The notes: generated from the sequence alone by a model not told the origin. Numbered from the stretch's first letter, positions 28,210 to 38,150 are shown. The stretch is DNA of 64,000 nt from Burkholderia paludis (GCF_000732615.1 NZ_JPGL01000008.1:62001-126000); one strand, 5' to 3'. Numbers and translations: made by a program.

Positions 28210-28334
28210 GCGCCGGCCTCAGGGAAAATCCGTCAAACACTGTCCGCTGGCCGACGGTCTTGTAGACCGATGCCTCCTACGATTCACTCAACAACTCGCC
28301 GATGAGCGAGGTCGTGAATCCCAAGGAGACATGC

Positions 28335-29906
28335 ATGCCCAGCACCGATATTTCCGTGGTCGTGAAACGCCATGCCGAGGCGCAGCCCGCGCGGACCGCG
28401 CTGATCTCCGGGCAGCGCCGCACGAGCTACGCCGAACTGGACAGACGCGTCGATCAGGTCGCCAATGGCTTGATGGAGGCTGGCCTGCGGCGACAGGATC
28501 ACGTCGCGATCCTGGATCTGAACAGCGACCACTTCTATGAAATCTGGCTCGGATCGGCACGGGCCGGGGTCGTCTGCGTGGCGCTGAATGCGCGGATAGC
28601 GGCTGCCGAGGTGGCGTCGGTGCTCCGCGATTGCAGGCCTCGTGTGCTGTTTGTCGGGGCAGCCTATGCGGAAATGATCGAGGCGCTTCGGTCCACGCTG
28701 GACTTCGTCGAGAAGATCGTGGTCACCGGCGCGGCATTCGAGCAATGGCGGGATGCGCAATCGGCCACTCCGCACGGGACGCAGGCGGACGGTGAAGACG
28801 TTTGCCTGCAACTGTACACGAGCGGCACCACCGGCGTGCCCAAGGGCGTTCAACTGACCAACGACAACGTTCGTGCGGCATTCGAGCCTTCCGACCGGAC
28901 CATGCCGTCTCCCTGGACGTCTCTTCGCTCCACCGATGTCGTGCTGCAGGTGCTCCCGCACGGGCATGTGGCCGGATCGGGCTTCGGGCTGGCCGGCCTT
29001 CACAACGGCGCGACACTTGTCATCGCGCGCGAATTCAATCCCCCGGAACTGATAGCCGTCATCGAGCGGGAACGCGTGACGACCGTCGTCATGGTGCCCG
29101 TGATGATCGATGCACTGATGGGAGCCCTGCCCGCGCGACCCGACGGCGGCGATGCGTGCCGGAGTCTCGATCACATCATTTACGGCGCGGCGCCGATGGC
29201 GACGGCGACCCTGCTGCGGGCGCTCAAGTTGTTTCCGGCGGCCGGATTCGGGCAGCTCTACGGCTTGACCGAGACGTCCGGCCCGATCACCTACCTGTCG
29301 CCGGCCGACCACCGGGCCATTGCCGCGGGTGACGAGCGACTGGCGCTGTCGTGCGGGCGGCGGATGCCGGACGTCGAGGTGCGGGTCGTGGATGGAGACG
29401 GCAACGAGGTGTTTCCCGGACAGGTCGGCGAGATCGTCTGCCGGGCGAGACAAGTGATGAAGGGGTACTGGGATCGCGACGCGGACAATGCCGCCGTGCT
29501 GCGAGGCGGCTGGTTCCATACGGGCGACATAGGCTCCGTCGACGAGAACGGCTATTTCCAGCTCCACGATCGCAAGCGCGACATGATCATCACGGGCGGC
29601 GAAAACGTCTATCCCGCCGAAGTCGAGAACGCGCTCCACGGCCATCCCGACGTGGCGGAGGCGGCCGTGTTCGGGGTGCCGGACGGCAAGTGGGGCGAGG
29701 CGGTCCGCGCGGCCGTCGTTCTCAAGCCGGGTGCATCTGCCAGCGAGGCCGACCTGGTCGCTTACCTGAAAGCGCGTCTGGCCGGCTTCAAGGTGCCCAA
29801 GACGATCGACTTTGCCGAATCGCTGCCGCGCAACGCGACCGGCAAGATCCTCCGGCGCATTCTGCGGGAACCCTTCTGGAAGGACGAGGCACGGCACGTC
29901 GCGTGA
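28335..29906 (+). CDS. Acyl-CoA synthetase (AMP-forming, fatty-acid or aryl-acid type)
   Basis: A 523-residue ANL-superfamily ligase. The ATG at 28335 follows an AAGGAG; the in-frame ATG at 28302 lacks one. It has the AMP-binding loop LQLYTSGTTGVPKGVQLT near residue 155, the YGLTETSGP motif near 315, GWFHTGDIG near 395, and the C-terminal lysine in NATGKILRR. It activates a free carboxylic acid to its CoA thioester at the cost of ATP, the entry step for the beta-oxidation genes that follow. Chain length or aromatic preference cannot be judged. Confidence 0.92.
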   Translation: MPSTDISVVVKRHAEAQPARTALISGQRRTSYAELDRRVDQVANGLMEAGLRRQDHVAILDLNSDHFYEIWLGSARAGVVCVALNARIAAAEVASVLRDCRPRVLFVGAAYAEMIEALRSTLDFVEKIVVTGAAFEQWRDAQSATPHGTQADGEDVCLQLYTSGTTGVPKGVQLTNDNVRAAFEPSDRTMPSPWTSLRSTDVVLQVLPHGHVAGSGFGLAGLHNGATLVIAREFNPPELIAVIERERVTTVVMVPVMIDALMGALPARPDGGDACRSLDHIIYGAAPMATATLLRALKLFPAAGFGQLYGLTETSGPITYLSPADHRAIAAGDERLALSCGRRMPDVEVRVVDGDGNEVFPGQVGEIVCRARQVMKGYWDRDADNAAVLRGGWFHTGDIGSVDENGYFQLHDRKRDMIITGGENVYPAEVENALHGHPDVAEAAVFGVPDGKWGEAVRAAVVLKPGASASEADLVAYLKARLAGFKVPKTIDFAESLPRNATGKILRRILREPFWKDEARHVA

Positions 29907-30010
29907 CCGGAGCGGGTTCCTGCAGCGTTTTGGGTGCCTTCCGGCAGGCGGGCATCCGTTCATCGGCGTGATTCAGCAACCGGTTCACATTAAATAGAGG
30001 AGTACAAAAC

Positions 30011-30796
30011 ATGGGTGTCAAGTTCGAAATGGATGGTGCGCTGGCGATTGCCACGTTTGACGATCCGCCATTGAACCTGATGGGCGAGGCGGCGATCTCG
30101 GGTTTCGAGGACGCCGTCGCGCTGGCGGTCGAAAACAAGGCGCGGGCATTCCTGACGCTTGCCAATGGCGATCATTTTTGCGCTGGCGCGCACGTCATCG
30201 AGAATTTCCTGGAGGCGGATGCCAACAAGGGGCGTCGCCTGATCAATCGCGTGTTTGCGATCACGCAGCGCTTCGAGCGACTGCCGATCCCCACGGTCGT
30301 CGCGGTGCGCGGCATGTGTCTCGGCGGCGGTAACGAGGTGGCGCAGCTGCACGACATCATCTGGGCGGGGGAGTCGGCCCAGTTCGGTCAGGTTGAGGCG
30401 CGTATCGGCACCGCGACGCTGCTGGGCGGCGGCGCGCGTCTGGTATCCCGTATCGGGCTGGCCCGGGCCAAGGAGATGGTCTTTTCCGCGAATCCGTATC
30501 CGGCGAAGACGGTGCTCGAGTGGGGGTTGATCAACCGGGTGCTGCCGGACGATCAGGTCGAAGCGAAAGCCCGCGCCTATGCCAAGGGTCTGTCCGAGGG
30601 GCCGACGGTGGCGCACGCCGTCAACAAGGCGATTGTCAATGCCGCCGCTGCCTACGGGCTGAGCGCGGCGGACGCATTGACCATGGATTCGGCGCCTCAG
30701 ACGTTCGATACCGAAGACATGCGAGACGCCGTCAAGCGTTTCGCCGAAGGCGGGACGGAGGCCTTGTTCAAGGGCTCGGTCTTCAAAGGGCGTTGA
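30011..30796 (+). CDS. Enoyl-CoA hydratase/isomerase family protein
   Basis: A 261-residue crotonase-fold protein preceded by AGAGGAG. Oxyanion-hole segments appear as FCAGAHVIEN near residue 58 and VRGMCLGGGNEVAQLHDIIWA near 98-118. The second catalytic acid usually found near FGQVEARIGTATLLGG is partly replaced: the sequence has VEARIG rather than the PE.xLG of true hydratases, so isomerase or other crotonase activity is possible. It follows the ligase by 104 bases and precedes the acyl-CoA dehydrogenase by 17, in a single operon. Confidence 0.87.
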   Translation: MGVKFEMDGALAIATFDDPPLNLMGEAAISGFEDAVALAVENKARAFLTLANGDHFCAGAHVIENFLEADANKGRRLINRVFAITQRFERLPIPTVVAVRGMCLGGGNEVAQLHDIIWAGESAQFGQVEARIGTATLLGGGARLVSRIGLARAKEMVFSANPYPAKTVLEWGLINRVLPDDQVEAKARAYAKGLSEGPTVAHAVNKAIVNAAAAYGLSAADALTMDSAPQTFDTEDMRDAVKRFAEGGTEALFKGSVFKGR

Positions 30797-30813
30797 GACG
30801 GAGGCGAATGATC

Positions 30814-32562
30814 ATGGTTGTCTATCGTGCACCGGTCGAGGAGTACCGGTTCCTCGCCCAGCATGTGCTGGCGCCCGAATATCGGGCCATGCCGGATGCG
30901 GATGAAGCGGACGGCGATACGCTGGCCAGCATCATCAAGGCGCTCGGCATTTTCGTGAGCGAGCGCGTCATTCCGCTCGCCGTCGCGGCCGATGCGCAGG
31001 GGTGTGTCGTTGCCGACGGGGCGGTGCGCACACCTTCGGGGTACCGCGAAGCCTACCGCGATCTCGTGAGCGGCGGCTGGGGATCGATCCATGTCGCCGA
31101 AGCGCACGGCGGACACGGCTTGCCTCTTGCGCTCGCGCTGGCCTGCGACGAAGTGCTGAGCAGCGGCGCCATGGCCTTCTCGCTCTACACCTCGTTGCGC
31201 TTGGGGGTGTACAAGGTGCTGCAAGCCCTCGGATCCGAGTCGCTCCGCAACGACTATCTCGCGAAGCTCGGGTCGGGCGAGTGGAACGGAACCATGTGCC
31301 TGACCGAACCGCACTGCGGAACCGATCTGTCGCTGCTTCGTACGGCCGCCGAGGCGGCGGACGACGGCACGTTCCGCCTCTCGGGGACCAAGATCTTCAT
31401 CACCGGGGGGGATCACGATCTGACGGAAAACATCGTCCATCTGGTGCTGGCACGGATCAAGGGCGGCGCACCGGGCCTCGCGGGGCTGGGTCTTTTCGTT
31501 GTCCCGAAGTTCCGCAACGACGGTCGCGGCAACTGGTCGATACCTAACGGGGTCGGCTGTTCCCGCGTCGAACACAAGCTGGGGATACATGCATCGGCAA
31601 CGGCCGAGCTGCAGTTCGAGGACGCGCACGGCTGGATGGTCGGCGATCCCGGGGCAGGGCTGGCTGGCATGTTCATCATGATGAAGCTCGCGCGCCTCGG
31701 AACCGCCTTCCAGGCGATCGGGGTGGCGGAGATCGCCAGCCAGAACGCCATCGCGTATGCCTGCGAGCGCGTGCAGGGGCGGGACCTCGTCGGTGGCCGC
31801 AAGGCAGCCGTTCCCATCATCGAACATCCCAACATCCGTCGCGAGATCGTGCGCATGCGTACCCTCACGGCGAGTGCGAGAACGCTGGCGTTCCTTGCCG
31901 CCATCCTGCAGGAACGCACCGGCAGTCGCGATCGCTCGGAGGCCGCGGAGGCCGAGGGCCTGCTATCGGTGCTCATGCCGGTGGCGAAAGCCATGTGCAG
32001 CGAATACGGGGTCGAGGTCGCGACGGCCGCGATGCAGACCTACGGCGGCCACGGCTACATCAGGGACAACGGCATCGAGGGGATGTTGCGCGACGTTCAG
32101 ATCCTGCCCATCTACGAGGGAACGAACGACATCCAGTCGCTGGATATCGTGCTGCGCCGTCTCGAGGAAGGTTGCCCGCAACTGCTGGCGTGGCTGCAAC
32201 AGCAACTGCGGACCCTGCCGTCGTCCCCTTTTGCGGAACGGGTTCGACGCACGCTCGGACTGATCGAGGCGGCGGCTGACCAGCTGGCCGCGCAGTTGCG
32301 AGGCGATCCGTTCTCGGCGCTGCAGATGGCGCGGGAGTTCCTCTGGCTCATCGGACACGGTGTGCTGGGCGTGCTCTGGCTGCGTGTGCTGCATGCCGTC
32401 GAAGACGGCGAGCCGTTGCCGGTCGATGCCGCGGCCAAGCGGTCGGAAGCGGGTTTCTATTTTTCGTTTGTTCATCCGGAAGTCGACCTGCGCGCCGCTC
32501 GCCTTGCAGCAGCCGGCGAGGTGCGTGCAGCCCTGCAGTCCTACCCCGTCGACACCCATTGA
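30814..32562 (+). CDS. Acyl-CoA dehydrogenase (about 580-residue FadE-like class)
   Basis: A 582-residue flavoprotein starting at the second of two close ATGs, because GGAGG is 9 bases from it and only 3 from the first. The substrate/FAD core shows MCLTEPHCGTDLSLLRTAA and KIFITGGDHDL, then the domain-swapped C-terminal half with AMQTYGGHGYIRDNGIEGMLRDVQILPIYEGTNDIQ, which contains the usual catalytic Glu. A further 130-residue C-terminal extension is typical of the larger FadE-like (ACAD-long) class. It introduces the alpha,beta double bond into the acyl-CoA. Confidence 0.92.
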   Translation: MVVYRAPVEEYRFLAQHVLAPEYRAMPDADEADGDTLASIIKALGIFVSERVIPLAVAADAQGCVVADGAVRTPSGYREAYRDLVSGGWGSIHVAEAHGGHGLPLALALACDEVLSSGAMAFSLYTSLRLGVYKVLQALGSESLRNDYLAKLGSGEWNGTMCLTEPHCGTDLSLLRTAAEAADDGTFRLSGTKIFITGGDHDLTENIVHLVLARIKGGAPGLAGLGLFVVPKFRNDGRGNWSIPNGVGCSRVEHKLGIHASATAELQFEDAHGWMVGDPGAGLAGMFIMMKLARLGTAFQAIGVAEIASQNAIAYACERVQGRDLVGGRKAAVPIIEHPNIRREIVRMRTLTASARTLAFLAAILQERTGSRDRSEAAEAEGLLSVLMPVAKAMCSEYGVEVATAAMQTYGGHGYIRDNGIEGMLRDVQILPIYEGTNDIQSLDIVLRRLEEGCPQLLAWLQQQLRTLPSSPFAERVRRTLGLIEAAADQLAAQLRGDPFSALQMAREFLWLIGHGVLGVLWLRVLHAVEDGEPLPVDAAAKRSEAGFYFSFVHPEVDLRAARLAAAGEVRAALQSYPVDTH

Positions 32563-32574
32563 GAGAATTCATAC

Positions 32575-33354
32575 ATGTCCAGTCACAATTCACTGTTTGA
32601 CGTCCGCGGCAAGGTCGCGGTGGTCACCGGCGGCACGCGCGGTATCGGCCTGATGATCGCCGAAGGATTCGTCAAGGCCGGCGTCAAGACCTATGTGGTG
32701 TCTCGAAAGACCGATGCGTGCGAGGAGGCCGAGCGCGCCCTGCGACAGCACGGCGAGGCGTTCGGTATTGCGGCCGACCTGTCCGATCCGGCCGCGGTGG
32801 ACGTCTTCGCCCAGGAGATGTTGCGTCGCGAGCCCAGGCTCGACATCCTCGTCAACAACGCCGGCGCGTCGTGGGGCGCTTCGTTCGACGAATTTCCCGC
32901 GAACGGATGGGACAAGATCATGGACCTGAATCTGCGGTCGATCTTCTTCCTGACGCAGAAACTGGCCCCGGCCCTGCGCGCCGCCGCGACCGAGGGTGAT
33001 CCCGCGCGGGTCATCAACATCGGCTCGGTCGATGGCCTCACGAGCCCCGACATGAACAACTTCTCCTACTCGGCCAGCAAGGCGGCGGTGCACCATCTGA
33101 CGCGCCATCTCGCGAAGCATCTCGCGTCTTCCGACATCAGCGTGAACGCGATCGCACCGGGCCCGTTCGAGACCAAGATGACGGCGCACATGCTCAAGGA
33201 AGCGGGCGACGCCATCATGAAGCTGATTCCGCGGCGCCGTACGGGTTTGGCTGCCGATGTCGCGGGTACGGCGATCTTCCTGTCTTCGTCTGCGTCGGCG
33301 TACATCACCGGGGCCGTGATTCCGCTCGATGGCGGTTTTTCCACGACGCGTTGA
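32575..33354 (+). CDS. Short-chain dehydrogenase (RhlG/FabG-like 3-ketoacyl reductase)
   Basis: A 259-residue SDR with VVTGGTRGIGLMIAEGF for cofactor binding, ILVNNAGASWGA, and the catalytic SxxxYxxxK seen as Ser (INIGSVDG) with YSASKAAVHHL. The pattern GASWGASFDEFP..GWDKIMDLN and INIGSVDGL is closer to RhlG-type reductases than to housekeeping FabG. It likely interconverts 3-hydroxy and 3-keto acyl groups or oxidises a ring alcohol. It starts 12 bases after the acyl-CoA dehydrogenase, in the same operon. Confidence 0.88.
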   Translation: MSSHNSLFDVRGKVAVVTGGTRGIGLMIAEGFVKAGVKTYVVSRKTDACEEAERALRQHGEAFGIAADLSDPAAVDVFAQEMLRREPRLDILVNNAGASWGASFDEFPANGWDKIMDLNLRSIFFLTQKLAPALRAAATEGDPARVINIGSVDGLTSPDMNNFSYSASKAAVHHLTRHLAKHLASSDISVNAIAPGPFETKMTAHMLKEAGDAIMKLIPRRRTGLAADVAGTAIFLSSSASAYITGAVIPLDGGFSTTR

Positions 33355-33378
33355 CCGCGCCGTGCAAGGAGAGAGTAC

Positions 33379-33852
33379 ATGAGCGTTCGGAAACTCAGTC
33401 CCGACGACCTGAAATCGCTGGTCGGAAAGGAGTTGGCGCCGTCCGAATGGATATCGATCGATCAGGCGCGTATCGACGCCTTCGCCGATGTCACGGGCGA
33501 TCGCCAGTTCATCCACGTCGATCCGGAGAAAGCGGCGAAAGGGCCTTTCGGCGGGACCGTCGCACATGGCCTGCTGGTGCTGTCGCTATTGCCGGCATTG
33601 ATCGAGAAGACCGTGCCCGTGCCGTCGAACGTCGGCACGACCGTGAACTACGGCTACAACAAGATCCGCTTCCTTGCCCCCGTCCGCAGCGGCAGGCAAG
33701 TGCGCGCGAAGTTCGTCGTCAGCGAGTTTACGGAGCCCCAGCCCGGTCGCTATCAGCAGATCACGACGGTCACGGTCGAGATCGAGGGCGAGTCGAGACC
33801 CGCGCTGGTCGCGGAGTGGATCGGCGTGGGGCTGGTCGGGCAGAACGGGTGA
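33379..33852 (+). CDS. MaoC-family (R)-specific enoyl-CoA hydratase
   Basis: A 157-residue hot-dog-fold protein. The hydratase-2 motif is visible as [38 protein letters not shown], with the catalytic Asp and His in DRQFIHVD and the GG.VAHG loop. It hydrates trans-2-enoyl-CoA to an (R)-3-hydroxyacyl-CoA. This provides a second hydration route beside the crotonase-type gene and matches the (R)-type SDR encoded next. It has an AAGGAGAG ribosome-binding site. Confidence 0.92.
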   Translation: MSVRKLSPDDLKSLVGKELAPSEWISIDQARIDAFADVTGDRQFIHVDPEKAAKGPFGGTVAHGLLVLSLLPALIEKTVPVPSNVGTTVNYGYNKIRFLAPVRSGRQVRAKFVVSEFTEPQPGRYQQITTVTVEIEGESRPALVAEWIGVGLVGQNG

Positions 33853-33863
33853 AAGGAGAGGAC

Positions 33864-34766
33864 ATGAGTATTCGATTCGACGGCAAGGTCGCGATCGTGA
33901 CGGGGGCCGGCAACGGCTTGGGACGTGCGCATGCGTTGGGGCTGGCCGCACGTGGCGCCAGGGTGGTCGTCAACGACCTGGGCAGCCGTCGCGACGGCTG
34001 CGGCGCGAGTCTCGCGGCGGCCGAGCAGGTGGCGGCGGACATCCGCGCGGCCGGCGGGGAGGCCATCGCCAACGGTGCGAACGTGGCGCACTTCGACGAC
34101 GTGCTGGCCATGGTGGAGGAGGCCAGGGCCGAATGGGGCCGCGTGGACATCCTGGTGAACAACGCCGGCATCCTGCGCGACGCCACGTTTGCCAAGATGT
34201 CGCTGGACGACTTCTGGGCAGTGATGGACGTCCACGTCCGGGGAACGGTGAATTGCACCAAGGCGGTATGGGACCTGATGCGCGAACAGAAGTACGGGCG
34301 CATCGTATTCACGTCCTCGGCCTCGGGCATCTACGGCAACTTCGGCCAGTCGAACTACGGCGCGGCGAAGGCGGCCATGGTGGGGCTGATGAACGTGCTC
34401 CATCTCGAAGGTCAGAAATACGATATCCGTGTCAACGTGATCGCCCCTACCGCGGCGACCCGGATGACCGAGGGTCTCATCCCGGAGGATGCGTTGCAAC
34501 GCCTGACGCCGGAATCCATCACGCCGGGGGTCTTGTTCCTGGCCAGCGATCAAGCCCCGTCGCGGGTCATTCTGGGCGCCGGATGCGGCGTCTTTGCGCG
34601 GAGCGTCATCTACGAAACGGAAGGTCTCTATCTCCCCGAGGAATTGCGCACTCCGGATGTCATTGCCGCGAGATTCGAAGAGATCTCCAACGCGTCGGGG
34701 CAGTGCGCGCTGGAGGGTGCGCCGCAGCAGACGATGCGCTTTGTCAGCAAGGCAGCCGCCGGCTGA
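33864..34766 (+). CDS. SDR of peroxisomal multifunctional-enzyme (MFE-2) type, 3-hydroxyacyl-CoA dehydrogenase
   Basis: A 300-residue SDR. It has [29 protein letters not shown], an acidic NAD-type position, [17 protein letters not shown], and the catalytic pair [22 protein letters not shown]. The GRAHALG... VVNDLG and NNAGILRD segments are specific to the MFE-2 dehydrogenase class, which oxidises (R)-3-hydroxyacyl-CoA. It starts 11 bases after the MaoC gene behind AAAGGAGAG. This pair reconstructs, as two proteins, what peroxisomal MFE-2 does in one. Confidence 0.9.
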   Translation: MSIRFDGKVAIVTGAGNGLGRAHALGLAARGARVVVNDLGSRRDGCGASLAAAEQVAADIRAAGGEAIANGANVAHFDDVLAMVEEARAEWGRVDILVNNAGILRDATFAKMSLDDFWAVMDVHVRGTVNCTKAVWDLMREQKYGRIVFTSSASGIYGNFGQSNYGAAKAAMVGLMNVLHLEGQKYDIRVNVIAPTAATRMTEGLIPEDALQRLTPESITPGVLFLASDQAPSRVILGAGCGVFARSVIYETEGLYLPEELRTPDVIAARFEEISNASGQCALEGAPQQTMRFVSKAAAG

Positions 34767-34795
34767 CGGTCAAAATCAAGCAGAGGATTTTTTAC

Positions 34796-35980
34796 ATGCG
34801 TGAAGCTGTTATTGTCTCAACCGCCCGGACACCGATCGGCCGGGCCTTCCGCGGCGCCTTCAACGACACCCGGTCTCCCACGCTGATGGCGCATGCCATC
34901 GAGCATGCCGTCCGGCGCTCCGGTCTGGAAGGCGACGTGTTCGATGACGCGGTGATCGGAACCGTGCTGGCGGCGGGCACGGCAGGCGGCAACCTGGCCC
35001 GTAACGCCGTGTTCGCCGCCGGATTGCCGACCAGCGTGCCGGCTCAGACCATGGACCGTCAATGTTCGTCGGGGTTGATGGCCATCGCCACGGCGGCCAA
35101 GCAGATCGCCTTCGACGGCATGACGGCCTGCATCGCCGGCGGGCAGGAGAACATCTCCGCCGTGCAGAACGACTATTTTGCGTGGGCCGGACGGGACATC
35201 GATCCTCGCGTGATCGAAAAAGTCGAGCATGCATACATGCCGATGCTGCACACGGCGGAGAACGTGGCGCGTCGCTATGGCATCTCGCGGGAGTCGCAGG
35301 ATCGCTATTCGGTCGAATCGCAGCGCCGGATGGCGGCTGCCCGGCAAGCGGGGCGGCTTGACGACGAGATCGCGCCCGTCGAGGCGCGCATGAAGGTTCA
35401 GGACAAGGAAACGGGCGCCGTCAGCTATCGGGACGTGCTTCTGGAAAAGGACGAGGGCAACCGGCCCGACACCACCTATGAGGGACTGGCCGGCCTCAAG
35501 TCCGTTCTGGACGGTGGCTGCATCACGGGCGGAAACGCCAGCCAGCTCTCGGATGGCGCATCCGCATGCGTGCTCACGGAGGCGCGCTTCGCGGAGCGGC
35601 GGGGCTTGACGCCGCTCGGTGCCTATCGCGGCATGGCGGTGGCGGGTTGCCCGCCTGAAGAAATGGGAATCGGTCCGATCTATGCGATTCCCAAGCTGCT
35701 CAAACAGCACGGCCTGAAGATCGACGATATCGGCCTGTGGGAGCTCAACGAGGCATTTGCATGCCAGGTGCTGTATTGCAGGGAGAAACTTGGCATTGAT
35801 CCCGATCGCTACAACGTCGACGGCGGCAGCATCTCCATCGGTCATCCATATGGCATGACGGGCGCCCGTCTGGTCGGCCACGCACTCATCGAAGGAAAGC
35901 GTCGCGGGGTGAAGTACGTGGTCGTATCGATGTGCGTGGGCGGAGGGATGGGGGCGGCCGGACTCTTCGAGGTCCTGTAG
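34796..35980 (+). CDS. Acetyl-CoA acetyltransferase / 3-ketoacyl-CoA thiolase
   Basis: A 394-residue thiolase with the acylated cysteine Cys90 in [13 protein letters not shown]. Later motifs are [11 protein letters not shown] and, near the C-terminus, [17 protein letters not shown] with the catalytic His and [11 protein letters not shown] with the second Cys. It cleaves the 3-ketoacyl-CoA with CoA to release acetyl-CoA and completes the beta-oxidation spiral. It follows the MFE-type dehydrogenase by 29 bases. Confidence 0.93.
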   Translation: MREAVIVSTARTPIGRAFRGAFNDTRSPTLMAHAIEHAVRRSGLEGDVFDDAVIGTVLAAGTAGGNLARNAVFAAGLPTSVPAQTMDRQCSSGLMAIATAAKQIAFDGMTACIAGGQENISAVQNDYFAWAGRDIDPRVIEKVEHAYMPMLHTAENVARRYGISRESQDRYSVESQRRMAAARQAGRLDDEIAPVEARMKVQDKETGAVSYRDVLLEKDEGNRPDTTYEGLAGLKSVLDGGCITGGNASQLSDGASACVLTEARFAERRGLTPLGAYRGMAVAGCPPEEMGIGPIYAIPKLLKQHGLKIDDIGLWELNEAFACQVLYCREKLGIDPDRYNVDGGSISIGHPYGMTGARLVGHALIEGKRRGVKYVVVSMCVGGGMGAAGLFEVL

Positions 35981-36095
35981 GCGAGGGCACTCGACGCCGG
36001 TCGGTCGACCGCATCGGATCTCGCGTCTCGTAGAACGTCGCCATCCGCTGAAACGCCTGGGTAAGCGAATCGATGCCCGCGCCCGACTTCGTCGG

Positions 36096-36487
36096 GTGCG
36101 GGCGGCTCCGCGAGCAAGGCCCGTTGCGCGAGATTCTCGAACGACCGGCCATGCGTTCATTTCGAATACGACCCAAAGCAGACACATCAGGGACACCGGA
36201 GCGCACGGACACGTTGTCGGCGCAGCGATGCCGGCCACCCGGTTCCTCATCGCTTTCGGCCCCGACATCATGATGAGTTCGGCGGCCCCGCCGATTCCCG
36301 GCGGGGTCATGTTCGGGAGCGGAAGAGGGCGTGTCGCCGGCCCGACGGCCGCGGTAGTCGTGTTCACGCTGCTTTCCCGATGCCGACCGTCATGGGCGTC
36401 GAGGAGTCGGGCAAGCTGATGACTCAGGGCGTGGCCATCGCGATTGCAGCGATCGTGTATGGTGTGAAGAACCGGGCAGGCGAATGA
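36096..36487 (+). pseudogene. Possible remnant of an integral-membrane transporter
   Basis: Two adjacent frames give fragments with membrane-protein character: MPATRFLIAFGPDIMMSS...AAVVVFTLL in one frame, then after a frame change near 36375 MPTVMGVEESGKLMTQG followed by AIAIAAIVYGVKNRAG and a stop. The second fragment looks like the C-terminal helix of a permease. No intact start or length is present. This may be a decayed transporter that once accompanied the catabolic operon. Resemblance is by hydrophobic pattern only. Confidence 0.3.
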
Positions 36488-36505
36488 AAAAGGAGCACTG
36501 AAATC

Positions 36506-37288
36506 ATGGAATCGGAAATCTATCGGGACAACGGCCAGCCTTTCCTTCTGGAGGGCAACGAGATCGGCGTGTTGCTTTCCCACGGCTACACGGGAACGAC
36601 GTCCGGGATGCGGTTTCTCGGGGAATATCTGCACGAAAAGGAAGGGTGGACGGTGCATGCGCCGCGGCTGCAAGGCCACGGGGATTCACCTGCCGCGATG
36701 GCGGAATCGACCGCAACCGACTGGATCAGGTCGCTCGAAGAGGGGCTCGACCTGCTGTCGCAGCGCTGTTCGACCGTCTTCATGGCGGGACTGTCGATGG
36801 GCGGCTGTCTCACCATGTATATGGCGGCGCAGTATGCGGACGTCATCAAGGCGGCCGTGCCAATCAACGCGTGCCTCTACTTCGGGACTTCCGCGCTTGC
36901 GGAGCTGGCCTATAAAAAGGACGCGCCGGCGTATCTGGTGGGCGTCGGGAACGACGTGAAGGACCCGGACGTCACGGAGGTGGCCTATCGCGAGATTCCA
37001 GTGGCGACGATCAAGGAGATCTACGGCCTGATGAATGTGACGCGCGACCTGCTGCCGAACGTCGTGTGCCCGACGCTCGTCATGGTGTCGCCGGACGATC
37101 ATGTGGTTCCCCCGGCGAGCAGTCATGCCATTCTCGATGGCATCGGCTCGGTCGACCGGCGGCTGCTCGTGCTCGGAAATTCATACCATGTCGCAACCAT
37201 CGACTTCGACAAGGAAACCATCGCGGAGCGTACCCGGGCCTTCTTCAACGAACAACTCGGGGCTTCGCGAGGGGGCGGGCCGGCGTGA
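36506..37288 (+). CDS. Alpha/beta hydrolase (carboxylesterase/monoacylglycerol-lipase-like)
   Basis: A 260-residue hydrolase with an AAGGAG start site. It begins with the oxyanion region VLLSHGYTGTTSGMRFLGEYL. The nucleophile is Ser97 in MAGLSMGGCLTMY, the acid is an Asp in MVSPDDHVVPP, and the His is in LGNSYHVATIDFD. The size and GLSMGG elbow fit Est30-like carboxylesterases. It could release the acyl substrate of the beta-oxidation genes from an ester, or hydrolyse a CoA thioester, but it lies 525 bases after the thiolase and may have its own promoter. Confidence 0.88.
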   Translation: MESEIYRDNGQPFLLEGNEIGVLLSHGYTGTTSGMRFLGEYLHEKEGWTVHAPRLQGHGDSPAAMAESTATDWIRSLEEGLDLLSQRCSTVFMAGLSMGGCLTMYMAAQYADVIKAAVPINACLYFGTSALAELAYKKDAPAYLVGVGNDVKDPDVTEVAYREIPVATIKEIYGLMNVTRDLLPNVVCPTLVMVSPDDHVVPPASSHAILDGIGSVDRRLLVLGNSYHVATIDFDKETIAERTRAFFNEQLGASRGGGPA

Positions 37289-38150
37289 TGTCGCTGCCGT
37301 CCTCACGGGACGCTCACGGAACATCGGCCGACGTGCGACCGTAGGGCGGGGTTCGCTGCCAGGCTGCGGATTTGCCTCGTGAAAGGCGAGGCAGAACGGC
37401 GTGCCGCGTGATCAAGCCGCTCCGGGCCGCGGGGCGCGGTTTGCCGATCGGCGGGTGGCCGGCGCGCGGGATGCCGCGCTCGTCCGGCCACATGCCGCCA
37501 TGCGCATTGGCAACCATTGGTCGAATCCTCAATTGCCGAGTCACGGAATGAGGTGCAAAGACCCAATCTAGCAGATGAAATTGTCGTTGACCGGCCGTTA
37601 AGCGTGGGTGGATAGCCTGGAATCGTGGCTCCGTGATCGCTCCATTGCCTACCGGATCTGACGAACGTATCCGCCCTGTCCATGAGAGCGCGACCGGGCA
37701 TCTTCGACGTCGGCATTCGCGACATCTCTAGACTGAAGCGCATCCTGGAGAACAGTGCCGGAAATCCGATCGGATCGGTCGAAGGGAAGGCGCGTTGAAA
37801 TTTAAATTCGTAATCCGAATTGATTGTCTGGTTGCCCTGTTCAGAGTAAACCCCGGTGGGAAGCTTCGCAACACTGTCGGCAGGCAGACAGTGTTGCGGA
37901 AAGGCGATCCCTACGATTCATCGACCGGTTCGCTTCCGCAGCGGGATGCGCCCCGGTTTTGTTCGACCGTCCACGTTTGTTGTGGCGCTTGACCGGGTTT
38001 CCCCGGAGGGTTAACACGAACAGCTGGAAGATGGTTTGACTGTCTGCGGTCAATCGCACTTGCGTGTCGCGTGAATTTTGCCGAATGAATGTGAGAAGAA
38101 GGTGATTCATTTTAGTTAATTAGCTATCCATATAAAATAAGGAGACATGA
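37289..38150. other. Intergenic stretch without a supported gene
   Basis: Several short frames cross this 860-base stretch but none has family resemblance. It contains the strong inverted repeat at 37867-37898. Just before the OmpW start there is AT-rich DNA (38100-38140) likely to hold that gene's promoter, and an AAGGAGA ribosome-binding site. Confidence 0.5.
37867..37898. repeat. Perfect 12-base inverted repeat
   Basis: CGCAACACTGTC (37867-37878) and GACAGTGTTGCG (37887-37898) are perfectly complementary across an 8-base spacer. It is not followed by a T-tract on either strand, so it is not an obvious terminator. It lies about 250 bases upstream of OmpW and 580 bases beyond the hydrolase. 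It could be a regulator-binding dyad, an RNA hairpin or a mobile-element trace. Confidence 0.7.
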
